Source: UBA11710 sp049287025 (GTDB lineage Bacteria > Patescibacteriota > Patescibacteriia > Magasanikbacterales > UBA922). Taken from it: a stretch of 54,746 bases of DNA. Below, piece after piece: positions 1 through 9,625 of this stretch (position 1 is the stretch's first letter; every line of letters begins with the position of its first letter). The notes beneath the pieces are model-generated. The model saw only the letters and a program-made list of their open reading frames with translations, had not been told where the DNA came from and searched no databases. The stretch lies in contig JBAQFA010000032.1 of NCBI GenBank assembly GCA_049287025.1, positions 1-54,746 of the forward strand, written 5' to 3'. The translations under genes and the position numbers were made by a program.

Positions 1-225
1 GTCCACACCCACCATAGCCTTATTTAATTCTTCTAAATTACGAATATCACCCTCAACATACTCAGCGCCAGCTTGAATCCGGTTTTTTTTATCCTGAGCA
101 GGGTCGAAAGGATTGCCACCAGCATAGTTATCAAACACTACCACTTCATGACCTTCGCTTAATAATTGTATTACGAGGTTGGTACCTATAAAACCCGCCC
201 CGCCTGTAACAAGATAACGACTCAT
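1..225 (-). CDS. NAD-dependent epimerase/dehydratase, N-terminal part (runs off the window)
   Basis: Seventy-five codons of an extended short-chain dehydrogenase are visible. The start is ATG at 223-225 and the protein begins MSRYLVTGGAGFIGTNLV, which carries the GxxGxxG dinucleotide-binding loop. An acidic residue (VFDNYAGG) follows beta-2, where NAD-type enzymes hold the ribose. Members act on nucleotide sugars, as in UDP-glucose 4-epimerase. It is the last visible gene of the minus-strand polysaccharide operon, just after the UDP-glucose dehydrogenase gene. The catalytic Tyr-x3-Lys lies outside the window, so the substrate cannot be set. Confidence 0.8.
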   Translation of the reverse strand, partial: MSRYLVTGGAGFIGTNLVIQLLSEGHEVVVFDNYAGGNPFDPAQDKKNRIQAGAEYVEGDIRNLEELNKAMVGVD

Positions 226-246
226 AAAATAATAATTAAATATAAA

Positions 247-273
247 TTCCTTATTCCTTATTCCTTATTCCTT
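247..273. repeat. heptamer tandem repeat TTCCTTA
   Basis: The 7-bp unit occurs about 3.7 times in a row. It encodes the last residues and the stop of the UDP-glucose dehydrogenase gene (minus-strand unit GGAATAA). A change in copy number would alter the C-terminal tail only. Confidence 0.8.
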
Positions 274-1645
274 CCAAAAACTTTGAACCAACGGCAATAA
301 TATCAAACCCAGCTTGTTGCAACTCTGCATAATTATGTTGCAACATTCTCCTTCCATCCATTATAAGTGGTCTATTAGATAATTGCAATAAAGACTCACC
401 TAATCCCCTAAATTGTGGCCAATCAGTGGCAATAATAACAATGTCAGCTTCTTTTATAGCACTAATCTCATTGTCAAAGTATTTAAATTGTTCTGATACA
501 GGAAAGACTTGTTTAAAAAAGCCCATTCCAGCCGGATCATATACTTGAACGGTTTTTACTTGCTTTTCTTTCAAAAAATTACCAATCTCAATGCTAGCTG
601 AATTACGAATATCATTGGTATCGCGTTTAAAAGCTACACCCAACAAAGCCACAGTTTTATTTGTCCAATCAATTTTAGCTTCTTTTTCTGCTCGACCAAA
701 AAAATTTTCTAATTGCCGTTTATTAGCCAAATAAGTTTCATTCACCAATACCGCATTAGCCCCGGTGGTCTGTAATTGATGAGACAATGATCTGGCATCT
801 TTTATAAAACAACTACCCCCTGCATAGAGACTGTCATACAGCCCCCAAGAGCCAATTCTTGGGTCAGTGGTCAAAATCTTACGTAAATTTTCAAATTGCA
901 AATCAGAAAAAGTTTCACAAGTCCGACCAATCACATCAAAACAAATGGCTAATTTATTAAATAAATAAAAATTGGCTAATAATTTCCCAGCCGCGGCTTC
1001 TTTGGGATTGACTTCAACATATTCCACATTGGGAGAATTATAAAAACGTTCATAAACCTGACGCATAATTTTAAAATCTTTTTCTTGCCAAGCACCCACC
1101 ACGATTCTATCTGGTTTCAATGAGCCAGAAATAGCTTTGCCTTCTACTAGAAATTCTGGATTTGATACTATACCATAGTTCTTTACTCCGGCTTTATCCA
1201 TTATTTCCTGAGTTCTATTCACCATATCAACTGGAACAGTACTCTTATTAACAATAATAATATATTTTTCTTGACTACCTTGATTGCGCTTTAACAAACT
1301 ATTAGCCAATTTTTCAGCCGCATCAAAATAATAAGATAAATTACTCTCCCCGGTCTCACCAATTTCTGGCGTAGGTAAACACATAAAAATTGCATCACAA
1401 TCATCCAAAAAACTTTCTACCAAATTATAATCAAGAGTAAATTTGATTCTCTCTTTATTTCTAATTAGCAAATCACCCAAACCATCCTCAAATAAGCAAG
1501 ATTGGATTACATCACGATCCCCTGAAGATAATAATCTTATTTTTTCTTCATTAATATCATACACCAAAGTATTGTGCCCACTATCGGCTGAGACAGCCGC
1601 ACTGCATGCTCCCACAAAACCCGAACCAATATAGAGAATATTCAT
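251..1645 (-). CDS. UDP-glucose 6-dehydrogenase
   Basis: It oxidises UDP-glucose to UDP-glucuronate with two NAD+. The 464 residues match the family length. The N-terminus MNILYIGSGFVGACSAA is the Rossmann GxGxxG. Catalytic elements are visible: STVPV at about 135-139, NPEFLVEG with Glu near 164, Lys221 and Asn225 in the central helix, and the thiohemiacetal Cys279 in GGSCFIKD. A C-terminal UDP-binding Rossmann domain follows (KTVALLGVAFKRDTNDIR). It lies 9 bp after the UDP-glucuronate decarboxylase gene, so the pair makes UDP-xylose from UDP-glucose. A related GDP-mannose dehydrogenase is less likely given that partner. Confidence 0.93.
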   Translation of the reverse strand: MNILYIGSGFVGACSAAVSADSGHNTLVYDINEEKIRLLSSGDRDVIQSCLFEDGLGDLLIRNKERIKFTLDYNLVESFLDDCDAIFMCLPTPEIGETGESNLSYYFDAAEKLANSLLKRNQGSQEKYIIIVNKSTVPVDMVNRTQEIMDKAGVKNYGIVSNPEFLVEGKAISGSLKPDRIVVGAWQEKDFKIMRQVYERFYNSPNVEYVEVNPKEAAAGKLLANFYLFNKLAICFDVIGRTCETFSDLQFENLRKILTTDPRIGSWGLYDSLYAGGSCFIKDARSLSHQLQTTGANAVLVNETYLANKRQLENFFGRAEKEAKIDWTNKTVALLGVAFKRDTNDIRNSASIEIGNFLKEKQVKTVQVYDPAGMGFFKQVFPVSEQFKYFDNEISAIKEADIVIIATDWPQFRGLGESLLQLSNRPLIMDGRRMLQHNYAELQQAGFDIIAVGSKFLEGIRNKE

Positions 1646-1654
1646 AGAAAAAAA

Positions 1655-2587
1655 TTAATTTAAAAAATATTTAATAGTTTTTGGTAAACCATTTTCCAAA
1701 CCAATAGTTGGCTCCCAATCCAAAATTTTCTTGGCCAAACTGATGTCTGGTTTTCTTTGTTTAGGATCATCCTCTGGTAAATTTTCAAAAACAATTTTAC
1801 TTTTTGAACCCGTCAATTCTAACACTTTCTCCGCCAATTGTAAAATAGTAAATTCGTGCGGATTACCAAGATTAATTGGGCCAGTTATATTATCACCAGT
1901 GTCCATCATTTTTACAAAACCAACAACCAAATCATCTACATAACAAAAGCTCCTAGTTTGAGAACCGTCGCCATAAATTGTTATGTCATTATTATTTAAA
2001 GCCTGGATAATAAAATTTGACACTACCCGACCATCATCCGGAGCCATATTTGGTCCATAAGTATTAAAAATCCTAACAATTTTTATTTTCAAACCATGGG
2101 TCCTATAATAATCAAAACAAAGTGTTTCAGCGCAACGTTTTCCCTCATCATAACAGGCCCGTGGGCCGTCTGGATTTACATTACCGCGATAATCTTCGGT
2201 CTGGGGATGAACCAACGGATCGCCATAGACTTCAGAAGTAGAAGCTTGTAAAATTTTAGCATTATGTTTTCTAGCTAAACCCAAAATATTTATTACTCCA
2301 ATCGTATTAGCTTTAATGGTGCGAATTGCATTTTTTTGATAATGAATTGGTGAGGCCGGACAAGCTAAATTATAGATTTCATCAATTTTTTCATCTATAA
2401 ATAACGGATTAATTATATCATGTTCAATAAATTTAAAATTTTCATTGGTTTCTAGTTTGGAAATATTTTTCCGATTACTTGTTAAAAAATTATCCACACA
2501 AATAACTCTGTTTTCTAAACTTAAAAGTTTTTCACATAAGTGTGAACCCAAAAAACCTGCTCCGCCAGTGATTAAAATAGTTTTCAT
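1655..2587 (-). CDS. UDP-glucuronate decarboxylase (UDP-xylose synthase)
   Basis: It converts UDP-glucuronate to UDP-xylose through a 4-keto intermediate on bound NAD. The 310 residues start MKTILITGGAGFLGSHL (GxxGxxG). The family signature LACPASPIHYQ is at about 74-84, the catalytic STSEVYGD at 116-123, and Tyr146-x3-Lys150 in YDEGKR. The ACPASP signature separates it from plain 4-epimerases. It overlaps the upstream glycosyltransferase gene by 4 bp (ATGA), which indicates translational coupling, and it supplies the product of the dehydrogenase next door. Confidence 0.92.
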   Translation of the reverse strand: MKTILITGGAGFLGSHLCEKLLSLENRVICVDNFLTSNRKNISKLETNENFKFIEHDIINPLFIDEKIDEIYNLACPASPIHYQKNAIRTIKANTIGVINILGLARKHNAKILQASTSEVYGDPLVHPQTEDYRGNVNPDGPRACYDEGKRCAETLCFDYYRTHGLKIKIVRIFNTYGPNMAPDDGRVVSNFIIQALNNNDITIYGDGSQTRSFCYVDDLVVGFVKMMDTGDNITGPINLGNPHEFTILQLAEKVLELTGSKSKIVFENLPEDDPKQRKPDISLAKKILDWEPTIGLENGLPKTIKYFLN

Positions 2588-3327
2588 ATAAAATATTGTT
2601 TAATCTTAGATAAAATACGTCTTGTAATAAAAAATCTGGGAATTTTAAAATTATTAATAGCCCAGGCTTTTTTTAATTCTTGCCAACCTTTTTTTCGTTG
2701 TCTAAAACTCTGGCCACTAAAACCACCTTCCCGCATACAAACAAAAGTCTGCGGTAAATAACTAACTTTTAGACCATTTTTTAAAAATCGCAACATTAAT
2801 TCATAATCAGCTGCAATTCTAAAATCCAAATTAAACAAACCAAATTTATTATAAATTTCTTTTTTTACAAAAAAAGCTGGGTGAGGCATTATCCAACCAC
2901 AGTTTAATTTTTCTTCTCTATATTCCCCTGCTTGCCAGAATCTCACTTGTTTTTTAGTTTCTTCTCTATCTACGTAAACAATATCACCATACACAGCCTC
3001 TGAACCAGTTTTTTCAAATTCATTCATAACATCATTAAAAATATGTTCATTAAAATAAAAATCATCAGAATTTATAATTCCTACCACCCCACCCGTCGCC
3101 ATTTTTATCCCTTTATTCATAGCGTCATAAATACCCTTGTCTGGTTCAGAAATTATTTTAGCAATTTTGTCCTTATATTTTTCCACTACCTCTAGAGTAT
3201 TATCTTTTGAACCACCATCAATTATTATATATTCCAAATCAGAATAATTCTGAGCCATTACACTCTTTATAGTATCCTCTATGGTTTCCGCGCTATTATA
3301 GGAAACAGTGATAATTGATAATTTCAT
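2584..3327 (-). CDS. glycosyltransferase family 2 (GT-A fold)
   Basis: This inverting transferase starts MKLSIITVSYNSAETIEDTI. It has DGGSKDNT at about 37-44 in the nucleotide-binding region and NSDD at 86-89 as the DXD-like metal site. At 247 residues it is a single-domain cytoplasmic enzyme of the WcaA type. It sits two bases from the preceding GT4 gene, inside the operon. The donor sugar cannot be read from sequence; UDP-xylose or a UDP-hexose would fit the neighbours. Confidence 0.9.
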   Translation of the reverse strand: MKLSIITVSYNSAETIEDTIKSVMAQNYSDLEYIIIDGGSKDNTLEVVEKYKDKIAKIISEPDKGIYDAMNKGIKMATGGVVGIINSDDFYFNEHIFNDVMNEFEKTGSEAVYGDIVYVDREETKKQVRFWQAGEYREEKLNCGWIMPHPAFFVKKEIYNKFGLFNLDFRIAADYELMLRFLKNGLKVSYLPQTFVCMREGGFSGQSFRQRKKGWQELKKAWAINNFKIPRFFITRRILSKIKQYFI

Positions 3328-3329
3328 AT

Positions 3330-4532
3330 TTATAACTCATTATAAAGTTTAAAATAGCTAAACAAAAATTTTTCTTTTGTATAATTAGCCAAGACATGTT
3401 CTCTGGCATTAATTCCCTTATCTATTAAAATTTCTTCATTATTTAATAAATGTAACATATTTTCAGCTAATTGTCTATTATCAATAGATACCAATCTGCC
3501 CACTTTTTCGTTAATTAAACCTCTCAAAGCTAAAATATCAAAAGCAATAATTGGTAAACCAGTGGATAACGCTTCTAACACAGTTAGAGGCATAGTCTCA
3601 ACCAAAGAAGTAAAACATAGTATATCTGACAAAGCTAAATAGTGAGATAATATTTTTTTGTCTTTTATATAACCAATTGATTTAACATTTTCTCCTGCAA
3701 GAATAACTCCCCCACCCACACCCAAAAATAAGTAATCTGTTTTATCTAAATTTTTAATTAAACCAATAATATATTTCATTCCTTTATTTTTATCTTTCAC
3801 ATCGCCAATATTAAACAAAACAATTTTTTTGTCTGTTGGTAAATTGTATTTTGTTCGCAAAGCTGTTTTATTATCTGTTGGCTGAAATAAATTAGTATCT
3901 ACACCGTTAGTAATTGTTCTTACTTCAAACTTATTTAAAAATGATTTTTTAATATTTTGTGTTAACCACTCAGCTGGAGAAATAATTATAGGATTCCAAT
4001 CTAAACTTAAAATCTTTTTCTTTCTCTGCAAATTATATTTAGCCAAAATTGGCCAATAATTTTTGGGGTAAGAATATTTATTTTTACACTTTCCTTCCAA
4101 AGTCTGACAATGTTCACAGCCCATACTATGTGCTGGCAACCATGTTAGCGCCCACTCATCATGAATAGTCCAAATTACTTTAATTTTTTCTTTAGCTAAA
4201 AATTTTATTAAATAAGAAAAATTTAAATAATAACCATGTAAATTATGCAAATGCACCAAATCAAATTTCTCTCTTTTTATAAAATTAACTAACTTACGAG
4301 TGGAAAAGTAATTCCCCACGCCTTCCAAACCAAAAAAACGAACCAAAAAAACATGAAATAGAGTTTCTAACCAATTTCCAAAATAAAAAACTCTTGACAG
4401 ATTATTTTTTTTACCCCGACCGTAAGCAAAGTAAAATTGGTACTCATTATTCTCTGAGAAAAATAAATCCTGAGCAACCGTTGCTGCCCCACCCTGGTCA
4501 AAAGTAGTGTTAATTATTAATACTTTTTTCAT
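3330..4532 (-). CDS. glycosyltransferase family 4 (GT-B), WcaC-like
   Basis: A retaining transferase of 400 residues. The N-terminal domain has FDQGGAATVA and HLHNLHG (94-100). A small Cys cluster (Cys139, Cys142, Cys149 in MGCEHC...GKC) resembles the MGC...C insert common in WcaC-type enzymes. The C-terminal half carries SLVETMPLTVLEALSTGLP, the E-x7-E donor-phosphate motif. The gene overlaps the upstream CgeB-like gene by 23 bp. Its role is addition of a sugar to a lipid-linked repeat; the donor is unknown. Confidence 0.9.
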   Translation of the reverse strand: MKKVLIINTTFDQGGAATVAQDLFFSENNEYQFYFAYGRGKKNNLSRVFYFGNWLETLFHVFLVRFFGLEGVGNYFSTRKLVNFIKREKFDLVHLHNLHGYYLNFSYLIKFLAKEKIKVIWTIHDEWALTWLPAHSMGCEHCQTLEGKCKNKYSYPKNYWPILAKYNLQRKKKILSLDWNPIIISPAEWLTQNIKKSFLNKFEVRTITNGVDTNLFQPTDNKTALRTKYNLPTDKKIVLFNIGDVKDKNKGMKYIIGLIKNLDKTDYLFLGVGGGVILAGENVKSIGYIKDKKILSHYLALSDILCFTSLVETMPLTVLEALSTGLPIIAFDILALRGLINEKVGRLVSIDNRQLAENMLHLLNNEEILIDKGINAREHVLANYTKEKFLFSYFKLYNEL

Positions 4533-5592
4533 ATTTTTCTTTAAAAATTTTTATAATCTCTCCAACTCGATCACCAACTTCGTGTTTATCTTTTATTAAT
4601 CTCTTATATCCAGCTTCTACTACCTCAATTCTCATATTTTCATTAGCCAGATAAAATCTTACTTTTTCAAGTAATTCTTCTTTGGATTTAAAATAATCAG
4701 CCTCTTTTCCTTGTGCAAACAAAGTATTCAAATCATCACTGTATTCACTAAGCACTAAAGATTTTGTAGCTGGTATTTCAAAACAACGACGAGTATAAGT
4801 ATCATTATTTCTTTTGGACAAAAACACCAAACAAATTTTTGCGCTATTCAAAGCTAAATTATATTCTATATTATCCAGATTATCAATTGGACCAATTTTA
4901 TTGACAAAATAATTATAATACTTTGATTTTATCCATGAAGAACCACCAAATAATTTTATATTTACCCTATTGTCAAACAAAAATTTTATATATTCATCTC
5001 TGCCATCATCTTCAAAGTGCCCTACAAATATTACATCTGATTTGAAACGATTTTCATCAACCTCATCAATGTAAAAATTTCTTTCTTTGACATAGTATGA
5101 TCGAAGTAGACTAACATTATTGCATCCTAATTTTTTATAGTCAATAATATTTTTTTCTCGATAAGCAAAAATATGATCATAAAGTGGAATAGCCTTTATA
5201 AAATTACGCCAAAAATACCAAGGGTATTTTTTGCTAAATGGATCATCATTATTATAAGCAAATACCACCACCCCACTTTCTTTAATTGCTTTGATAGTGT
5301 CGGGATATAGATGGGTTCCACGATAAACAAAGACTAAATCTGGCTTAATCTGATTAACAAATTTTAATAAATCATTATTAATCTTGTTAACTACAGGACC
5401 AACAGCAAAACGATATTGAAATTTATAGTATAATGATTTAAATATATTATTTGCTAACTTTTTATATTGTAAATCTTTAAAATATTCATGCCAAGAAAAT
5501 TTATATGTGTCATAACCCAAAAGAAGCAAGGCATTAAAGATTGCTTTTTCATAAATTTCAAAATAAAAATCACCAATAACAATTATTTTCAT
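4510..5592 (-). CDS. CgeB-like glycosyltransferase
   Basis: A 360-residue protein starting MKIIVIGDFYFEIYEKAI. The C-terminal signature RRCFEIPATKSLVLSEYSDD matches the CgeB/spore-maturation family of GT-B transferases (usual form R-x-FE-x-x-A). The mid-part PDLVFVYRGTHLYPDTI is the usual first-domain core. It overlaps the next gene upstream by 4 bp and the downstream gene by 23 bp, so it is co-translated. The Asn/Tyr/Lys-rich composition matches its neighbours. The substrate is unknown. Confidence 0.8.
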   Translation of the reverse strand: MKIIVIGDFYFEIYEKAIFNALLLLGYDTYKFSWHEYFKDLQYKKLANNIFKSLYYKFQYRFAVGPVVNKINNDLLKFVNQIKPDLVFVYRGTHLYPDTIKAIKESGVVVFAYNNDDPFSKKYPWYFWRNFIKAIPLYDHIFAYREKNIIDYKKLGCNNVSLLRSYYVKERNFYIDEVDENRFKSDVIFVGHFEDDGRDEYIKFLFDNRVNIKLFGGSSWIKSKYYNYFVNKIGPIDNLDNIEYNLALNSAKICLVFLSKRNNDTYTRRCFEIPATKSLVLSEYSDDLNTLFAQGKEADYFKSKEELLEKVRFYLANENMRIEVVEAGYKRLIKDKHEVGDRVGEIIKIFKEKYEKSINN

Positions 5593-6515
5593 CTTTTTAA
5601 AATATTTAATAAAAACTTACCTGGTTTAGATTTTTTAATAAACAATTTCCACCAACAAAAATTTTTCTTTTGAATATAATAATCCGCTTTTTTATTTTGA
5701 AAAATTTTGTCTGGGCAGACCAATGGGAAAACAATTGGGTGTGTAGACATATTAGAAAATTTTCCTCCTTTATGCTTGGTGTGTGTGGAACCAATACCAC
5801 CAAAACCAATATTACTAATAAGATTTTCTTTTGGCATAACTGACAAATAATCATTCAAAAAACAAGCAAAAGTTAACTGATAATCCCAAGTATTAATTTT
5901 GCCGGAGTGAACATCATCAAAAATGGTTTGCCAATAATATTGCGCAGTTTTTTTATCAAAAACTTTTTTAAGCCAATTTTCATTTCGCAGACGAGACCAC
6001 TCTTTCATATCAAAGTCATACTTTTGCCAAACCCTTCTCCAAGTAGCCCAGCCCCAAATATGAGAAAATTGGGAAAAATAATAACTATCCTTAATTTCAA
6101 ATTTATTAAATAAAAAATTATCTCCACTTATTACTCCAACTTTGTCATTATCTCTATATTTTTGTAGTAATTCCTCACAAAATGTAAAAAATGAAGGCTC
6201 GGGCAGACAATCATCCTCTAAAATAATACCTTCTTCTACATTTTCAAAAAACCAAGTAATGGCACCACTGACCGCCTGGCCACAACCTAAATTTTTTTCT
6301 TGAAACAAAGTTTTTATTTCACATTCCCAATCAACTTCTTTTATAATATCGCGTGTCTGCTGACATCTATCTATTTCTCCAGGAATATTTAATCTCGGTC
6401 CATCAGCCGCCACAAACAAATATTTTGGCCTTTGTTTTTTTATTTCCTCAAAAACTCTCCTGGTGGTATCAGGGCGATTAAAAATAAGAAATAAGATTGG
6501 TGTATCAAAAAACAT
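5589..6515 (-). CDS. nucleotide-diphospho-sugar transferase, GT2-like
   Basis: A 308-residue protein starting MFFDTPILFLIFNRPDTTRR, with VAADGPR and LEDDCLPEPSFFTFCEE (the DXD-like site) and GWATWRRVW later. This is the arrangement of the GT2-related family often annotated as hemolytic protein HlpA-like or sugar transferase. Conserved tryptophans in HIWGWATW fit a sugar-binding groove. It sits between the CgeB-like and GT4 genes in one operon. No signal peptide is seen. Confidence 0.8.
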   Translation of the reverse strand: MFFDTPILFLIFNRPDTTRRVFEEIKKQRPKYLFVAADGPRLNIPGEIDRCQQTRDIIKEVDWECEIKTLFQEKNLGCGQAVSGAITWFFENVEEGIILEDDCLPEPSFFTFCEELLQKYRDNDKVGVISGDNFLFNKFEIKDSYYFSQFSHIWGWATWRRVWQKYDFDMKEWSRLRNENWLKKVFDKKTAQYYWQTIFDDVHSGKINTWDYQLTFACFLNDYLSVMPKENLISNIGFGGIGSTHTKHKGGKFSNMSTHPIVFPLVCPDKIFQNKKADYYIQKKNFCWWKLFIKKSKPGKFLLNILKR

Positions 6516-6533
6516 AATTATAATTAACTAAAT

Positions 6534-7790
6534 CTACTCTTTAATTTTGAATATTTTTTTAATCATTACTGGTAATAAAATCCTCAACGGATAATTATAC
6601 AGGGTTAATCTTCTAAAAAATAAAATATTAGTTTTCATAAATAACCTTGCCAATAAATTTTTATTATCAAATGTATCTTTGAGTATGATATCAATTTTAT
6701 TTCTTATGATATTTGTTTTGTCTTTATTATCATTTTTATAGTACAGTGCATTTTCAAGGGCTTCATTTGCCACTTTTATGCAATCATAATTACTATAAAT
6801 ATGTTCACGTCCTAACCTTTTTAAGGCTATTTGCTGGTCTGGATTATCAAAATAATATTGTACGGCGCTAACAATTCCTCTAAGATTATTCACAACATAA
6901 CCACCTTTATAATTCCCTACCACCTCGCACTGGCTATTATCACCCCATGGTGTACTCAAAGTGATTACTGGTGTTCCGCACAATATTGATTCAGCTAAAA
7001 CATATCCAAAACTTTCGCCTTGTTCGGCCGTATGCACCATCAATTCAAAAGAAGAATAAGCAATTGACAAAGCTTTATCACCATAAATTTTTGGAATATG
7101 TATTATTCTGTTTTTAAATTCTGACTTATTGACTTCTTTTATAATATTAGCTGATGGATTGACCACAACTAAATATAAATTAGAATAAATTTTGGCCAAT
7201 TTATTAAAAGAATCTACTAACACCAAAGACCATTTTCCAGTAAATGATTGACCAATTCTCCCTATAACCAAAGCATCTTGGGGAATATTATAAGTATCTT
7301 TAAATTTTTTAATTTCGGAGTCATTGCTACAACAAAATTTACTACAATCAACTGGATATGGTACTATGGCGGTTTTAAATTTATTACCACCTCTCATATT
7401 AAAAAGCCAAAGAGCCCAATTACTCAATTGAAAACTTACATCAATTCTTTTTGCCCAAGGTGAAGGCTTGGAAAAAACATTTTGTTCAATTATTTTTATA
7501 TGATCATTTTTTAAATAATCAAGTATTCTGTTAATATCCTCTTCTTTTGGACCGTGTGAATGTATATGTATAATATCTGGATTCCACTGTTTAATTTCTA
7601 TTAAATTTTCTTCTGAAATTGTGTGCCATACTTTTATATAATCTTTTATTTCATCATATCTACAGCCCAAGCCATAAAGTGACAACATTCTAGAGTCATG
7701 ACCAATTTTTTTATAAGATTCAGCAAAAATCTGAGCGGCTCTCTGAGTACCACCTTTATCCAAGTCATAAATTATGGTTAATATCTTCAT
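6534..7790 (-). CDS. glycosyltransferase family 4
   Basis: A 418-residue GT-B protein starting MKILTIIYDLDKGGTQRAA, with the glycine-rich acceptor loop. It continues with IIHIHSHGPKEED and the second-domain stretch TAEQGESFGYVLAESILCGTP, which holds the E-x7-E motif. The basic C-terminal tail (about 380-418, ending MIKKIFKIKE) may sit on the membrane face. It is flanked by the asparagine synthetase-like gene at 18 bp. The donor and linkage are not readable. Confidence 0.88.
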   Translation of the reverse strand: MKILTIIYDLDKGGTQRAAQIFAESYKKIGHDSRMLSLYGLGCRYDEIKDYIKVWHTISEENLIEIKQWNPDIIHIHSHGPKEEDINRILDYLKNDHIKIIEQNVFSKPSPWAKRIDVSFQLSNWALWLFNMRGGNKFKTAIVPYPVDCSKFCCSNDSEIKKFKDTYNIPQDALVIGRIGQSFTGKWSLVLVDSFNKLAKIYSNLYLVVVNPSANIIKEVNKSEFKNRIIHIPKIYGDKALSIAYSSFELMVHTAEQGESFGYVLAESILCGTPVITLSTPWGDNSQCEVVGNYKGGYVVNNLRGIVSAVQYYFDNPDQQIALKRLGREHIYSNYDCIKVANEALENALYYKNDNKDKTNIIRNKIDIILKDTFDNKNLLARLFMKTNILFFRRLTLYNYPLRILLPVMIKKIFKIKE

Positions 7791-7808
7791 TTTTATACTA
7801 TTTAAATA

Positions 7809-9611
7809 TTAAAATTTTTTATCAAACCACAAAGCCAAAACTAACAAAGCCCAAGTTTTGTAATTATTTTTTGCGGATATTTTTTTACTAGTCTCATATG
7901 ATATAAAATCAAAGATTTTACTATTTGGATTGTCTAAGTATTGATTTTTTAATTCTTGCATTTGTTTATCTTTAAGCCAATTTTTTACCGGACCACCAAA
8001 ACCTTGTTTATTTCTTTTTCTAATTGATTCTGTCCAAGCTGATTCATAAGCGCGACGCAAAATATATTTATTACTATTTAAGTTTACTTTTAAACGCGCT
8101 GGCAAACTAATACAAAATGAAGCAAAATCAATATCAAGAAACGGGGCTCGTAACTCCAATCCATTAGCCAAAGAAGCGCGATCAGTTTTTACCAAAATAT
8201 CACCAGGCATATAATCTGTCAAATCGTGTCTAAAAGCATCATTTGTATTATTATACAAATTCCAGCTTGATTGATATTCTGTTTTGTTAATGTTTAAACC
8301 AATTTTTATAATTTCTTGATTATCAAAATATGTATTCTGTATTTTATGCGCTTGAAAAATATTTTTATCTTTTAACAAACTCTCTGCTCTCGCTCCAAAA
8401 AAAGCTCGATCATTGCGAATTTTGAATTTCGCCATTATTTTCCAAAACAAAAATCTTACATCCGGATTTATAAAATTATTTATTCTTGAATCATAAATAT
8501 ATGTCTTATACCAATCATAACCACCAAAAAGTTCATCACCAGCATCCCCACTTAAGGCTACTTTTACATACTTACCAGCTTCACGAGAAATTAAATAGGT
8601 TGGGATATTAGAAGAATCTGCAAATGGTTCATCATATACTTCATTCATTTTTAAAAATGTGGCTGCAATATTATAGTTACTTCTTAGTTCTGTGTGTTCA
8701 GTGGAATATTTCTTAGCAATTTCACTAGCAAACGGTAATTCATTGATCAAATCACCAAAACCAAAAGAAAAAGTTTTTAAAGGATTTTTAAACTTGCTCG
8801 CCACCGCCACAATTGTACTAGAATCCAACCCCCCACTCAAAAATACACCTACCGGTACATCAGCTACTAATTGTCTACTGACAGCCTGTTCTAACAAAAT
8901 ATGAAATTTTTCAATGGCTTCTTCTTCATTTATTTTTTCATCAACTGGCGGTAAATTCCAATAACGTTTTATTTCGATCTTATTGTTTTGTAAAATCAAA
9001 AAATGAGCGGGTGGCAAAACCTTAATATTTTTATAAATAGTTCTGGAAGGATGAACATAGAGATGTTGTAAATAATGCACTACTGACTCATCATCCAATA
9101 TTGGCTCCACCAAACCAGAAGCAAGAATGGCTTTGATTTCCGAAGCAAAAATAAATTCATTATTTTTACCCCAAGCATAATAAAAAGGCTTTTCTCCAAA
9201 CCGATCTCTGGCAACAAATAATTTCTTTTCTGATTCATCCCAAATCGCAAAAACAAAAGCCCCCGGTAAATGAGTCATCATATCTTCGCTATATTTTTTA
9301 TAAAGAGCCAATATTACTTCGGTGTCAGAAGTGGTTTGAAAATTATAATTAACTAATTTATTTTTTATATCTTTATAGCCATAAATTTCACCATTAAACA
9401 CAATTGCTTGTTTATGATCAAAAGAATACATTGGTTGATCACCTGTAGACAGGTCTATAATGCTTAAACGATTATGTCCCAACAAACAATTATCAAAAAT
9501 CGCCCGACCATTTCCATCTGGTCCGCGGTGGTTAAGAGTTGAAATCATCTTGTCCAAATTTTCAACACGATCTCTTGAATTTTCACTAACTATTCCTGTT
9601 ATTCCGCACAT
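7809..9611 (-). CDS. asnB: asparagine synthase (glutamine-hydrolysing)-like amidotransferase
   Basis: Six hundred residues with the full two-domain layout. The N-terminal class II glutaminase starts MCGITGIV with nucleophile Cys2; LNHRGPDG, GHNRLSIIDL and FNGEIYGY follow. The synthetase domain has the PP-loop SGGLDSS at 259-265 and the later SGDAGDELFGGYDWY. It may make asparagine. Inside a polysaccharide operon such enzymes often amidate a uronic acid or other sugar carboxyl, which would fit the UDP-glucuronate genes here. That second role is inference from position. Confidence 0.9.
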   Translation of the reverse strand: MCGITGIVSENSRDRVENLDKMISTLNHRGPDGNGRAIFDNCLLGHNRLSIIDLSTGDQPMYSFDHKQAIVFNGEIYGYKDIKNKLVNYNFQTTSDTEVILALYKKYSEDMMTHLPGAFVFAIWDESEKKLFVARDRFGEKPFYYAWGKNNEFIFASEIKAILASGLVEPILDDESVVHYLQHLYVHPSRTIYKNIKVLPPAHFLILQNNKIEIKRYWNLPPVDEKINEEEAIEKFHILLEQAVSRQLVADVPVGVFLSGGLDSSTIVAVASKFKNPLKTFSFGFGDLINELPFASEIAKKYSTEHTELRSNYNIAATFLKMNEVYDEPFADSSNIPTYLISREAGKYVKVALSGDAGDELFGGYDWYKTYIYDSRINNFINPDVRFLFWKIMAKFKIRNDRAFFGARAESLLKDKNIFQAHKIQNTYFDNQEIIKIGLNINKTEYQSSWNLYNNTNDAFRHDLTDYMPGDILVKTDRASLANGLELRAPFLDIDFASFCISLPARLKVNLNSNKYILRRAYESAWTESIRKRNKQGFGGPVKNWLKDKQMQELKNQYLDNPNSKIFDFISYETSKKISAKNNYKTWALLVLALWFDKKF

Positions 9612-9625
9612 AAAAAAATTATTTG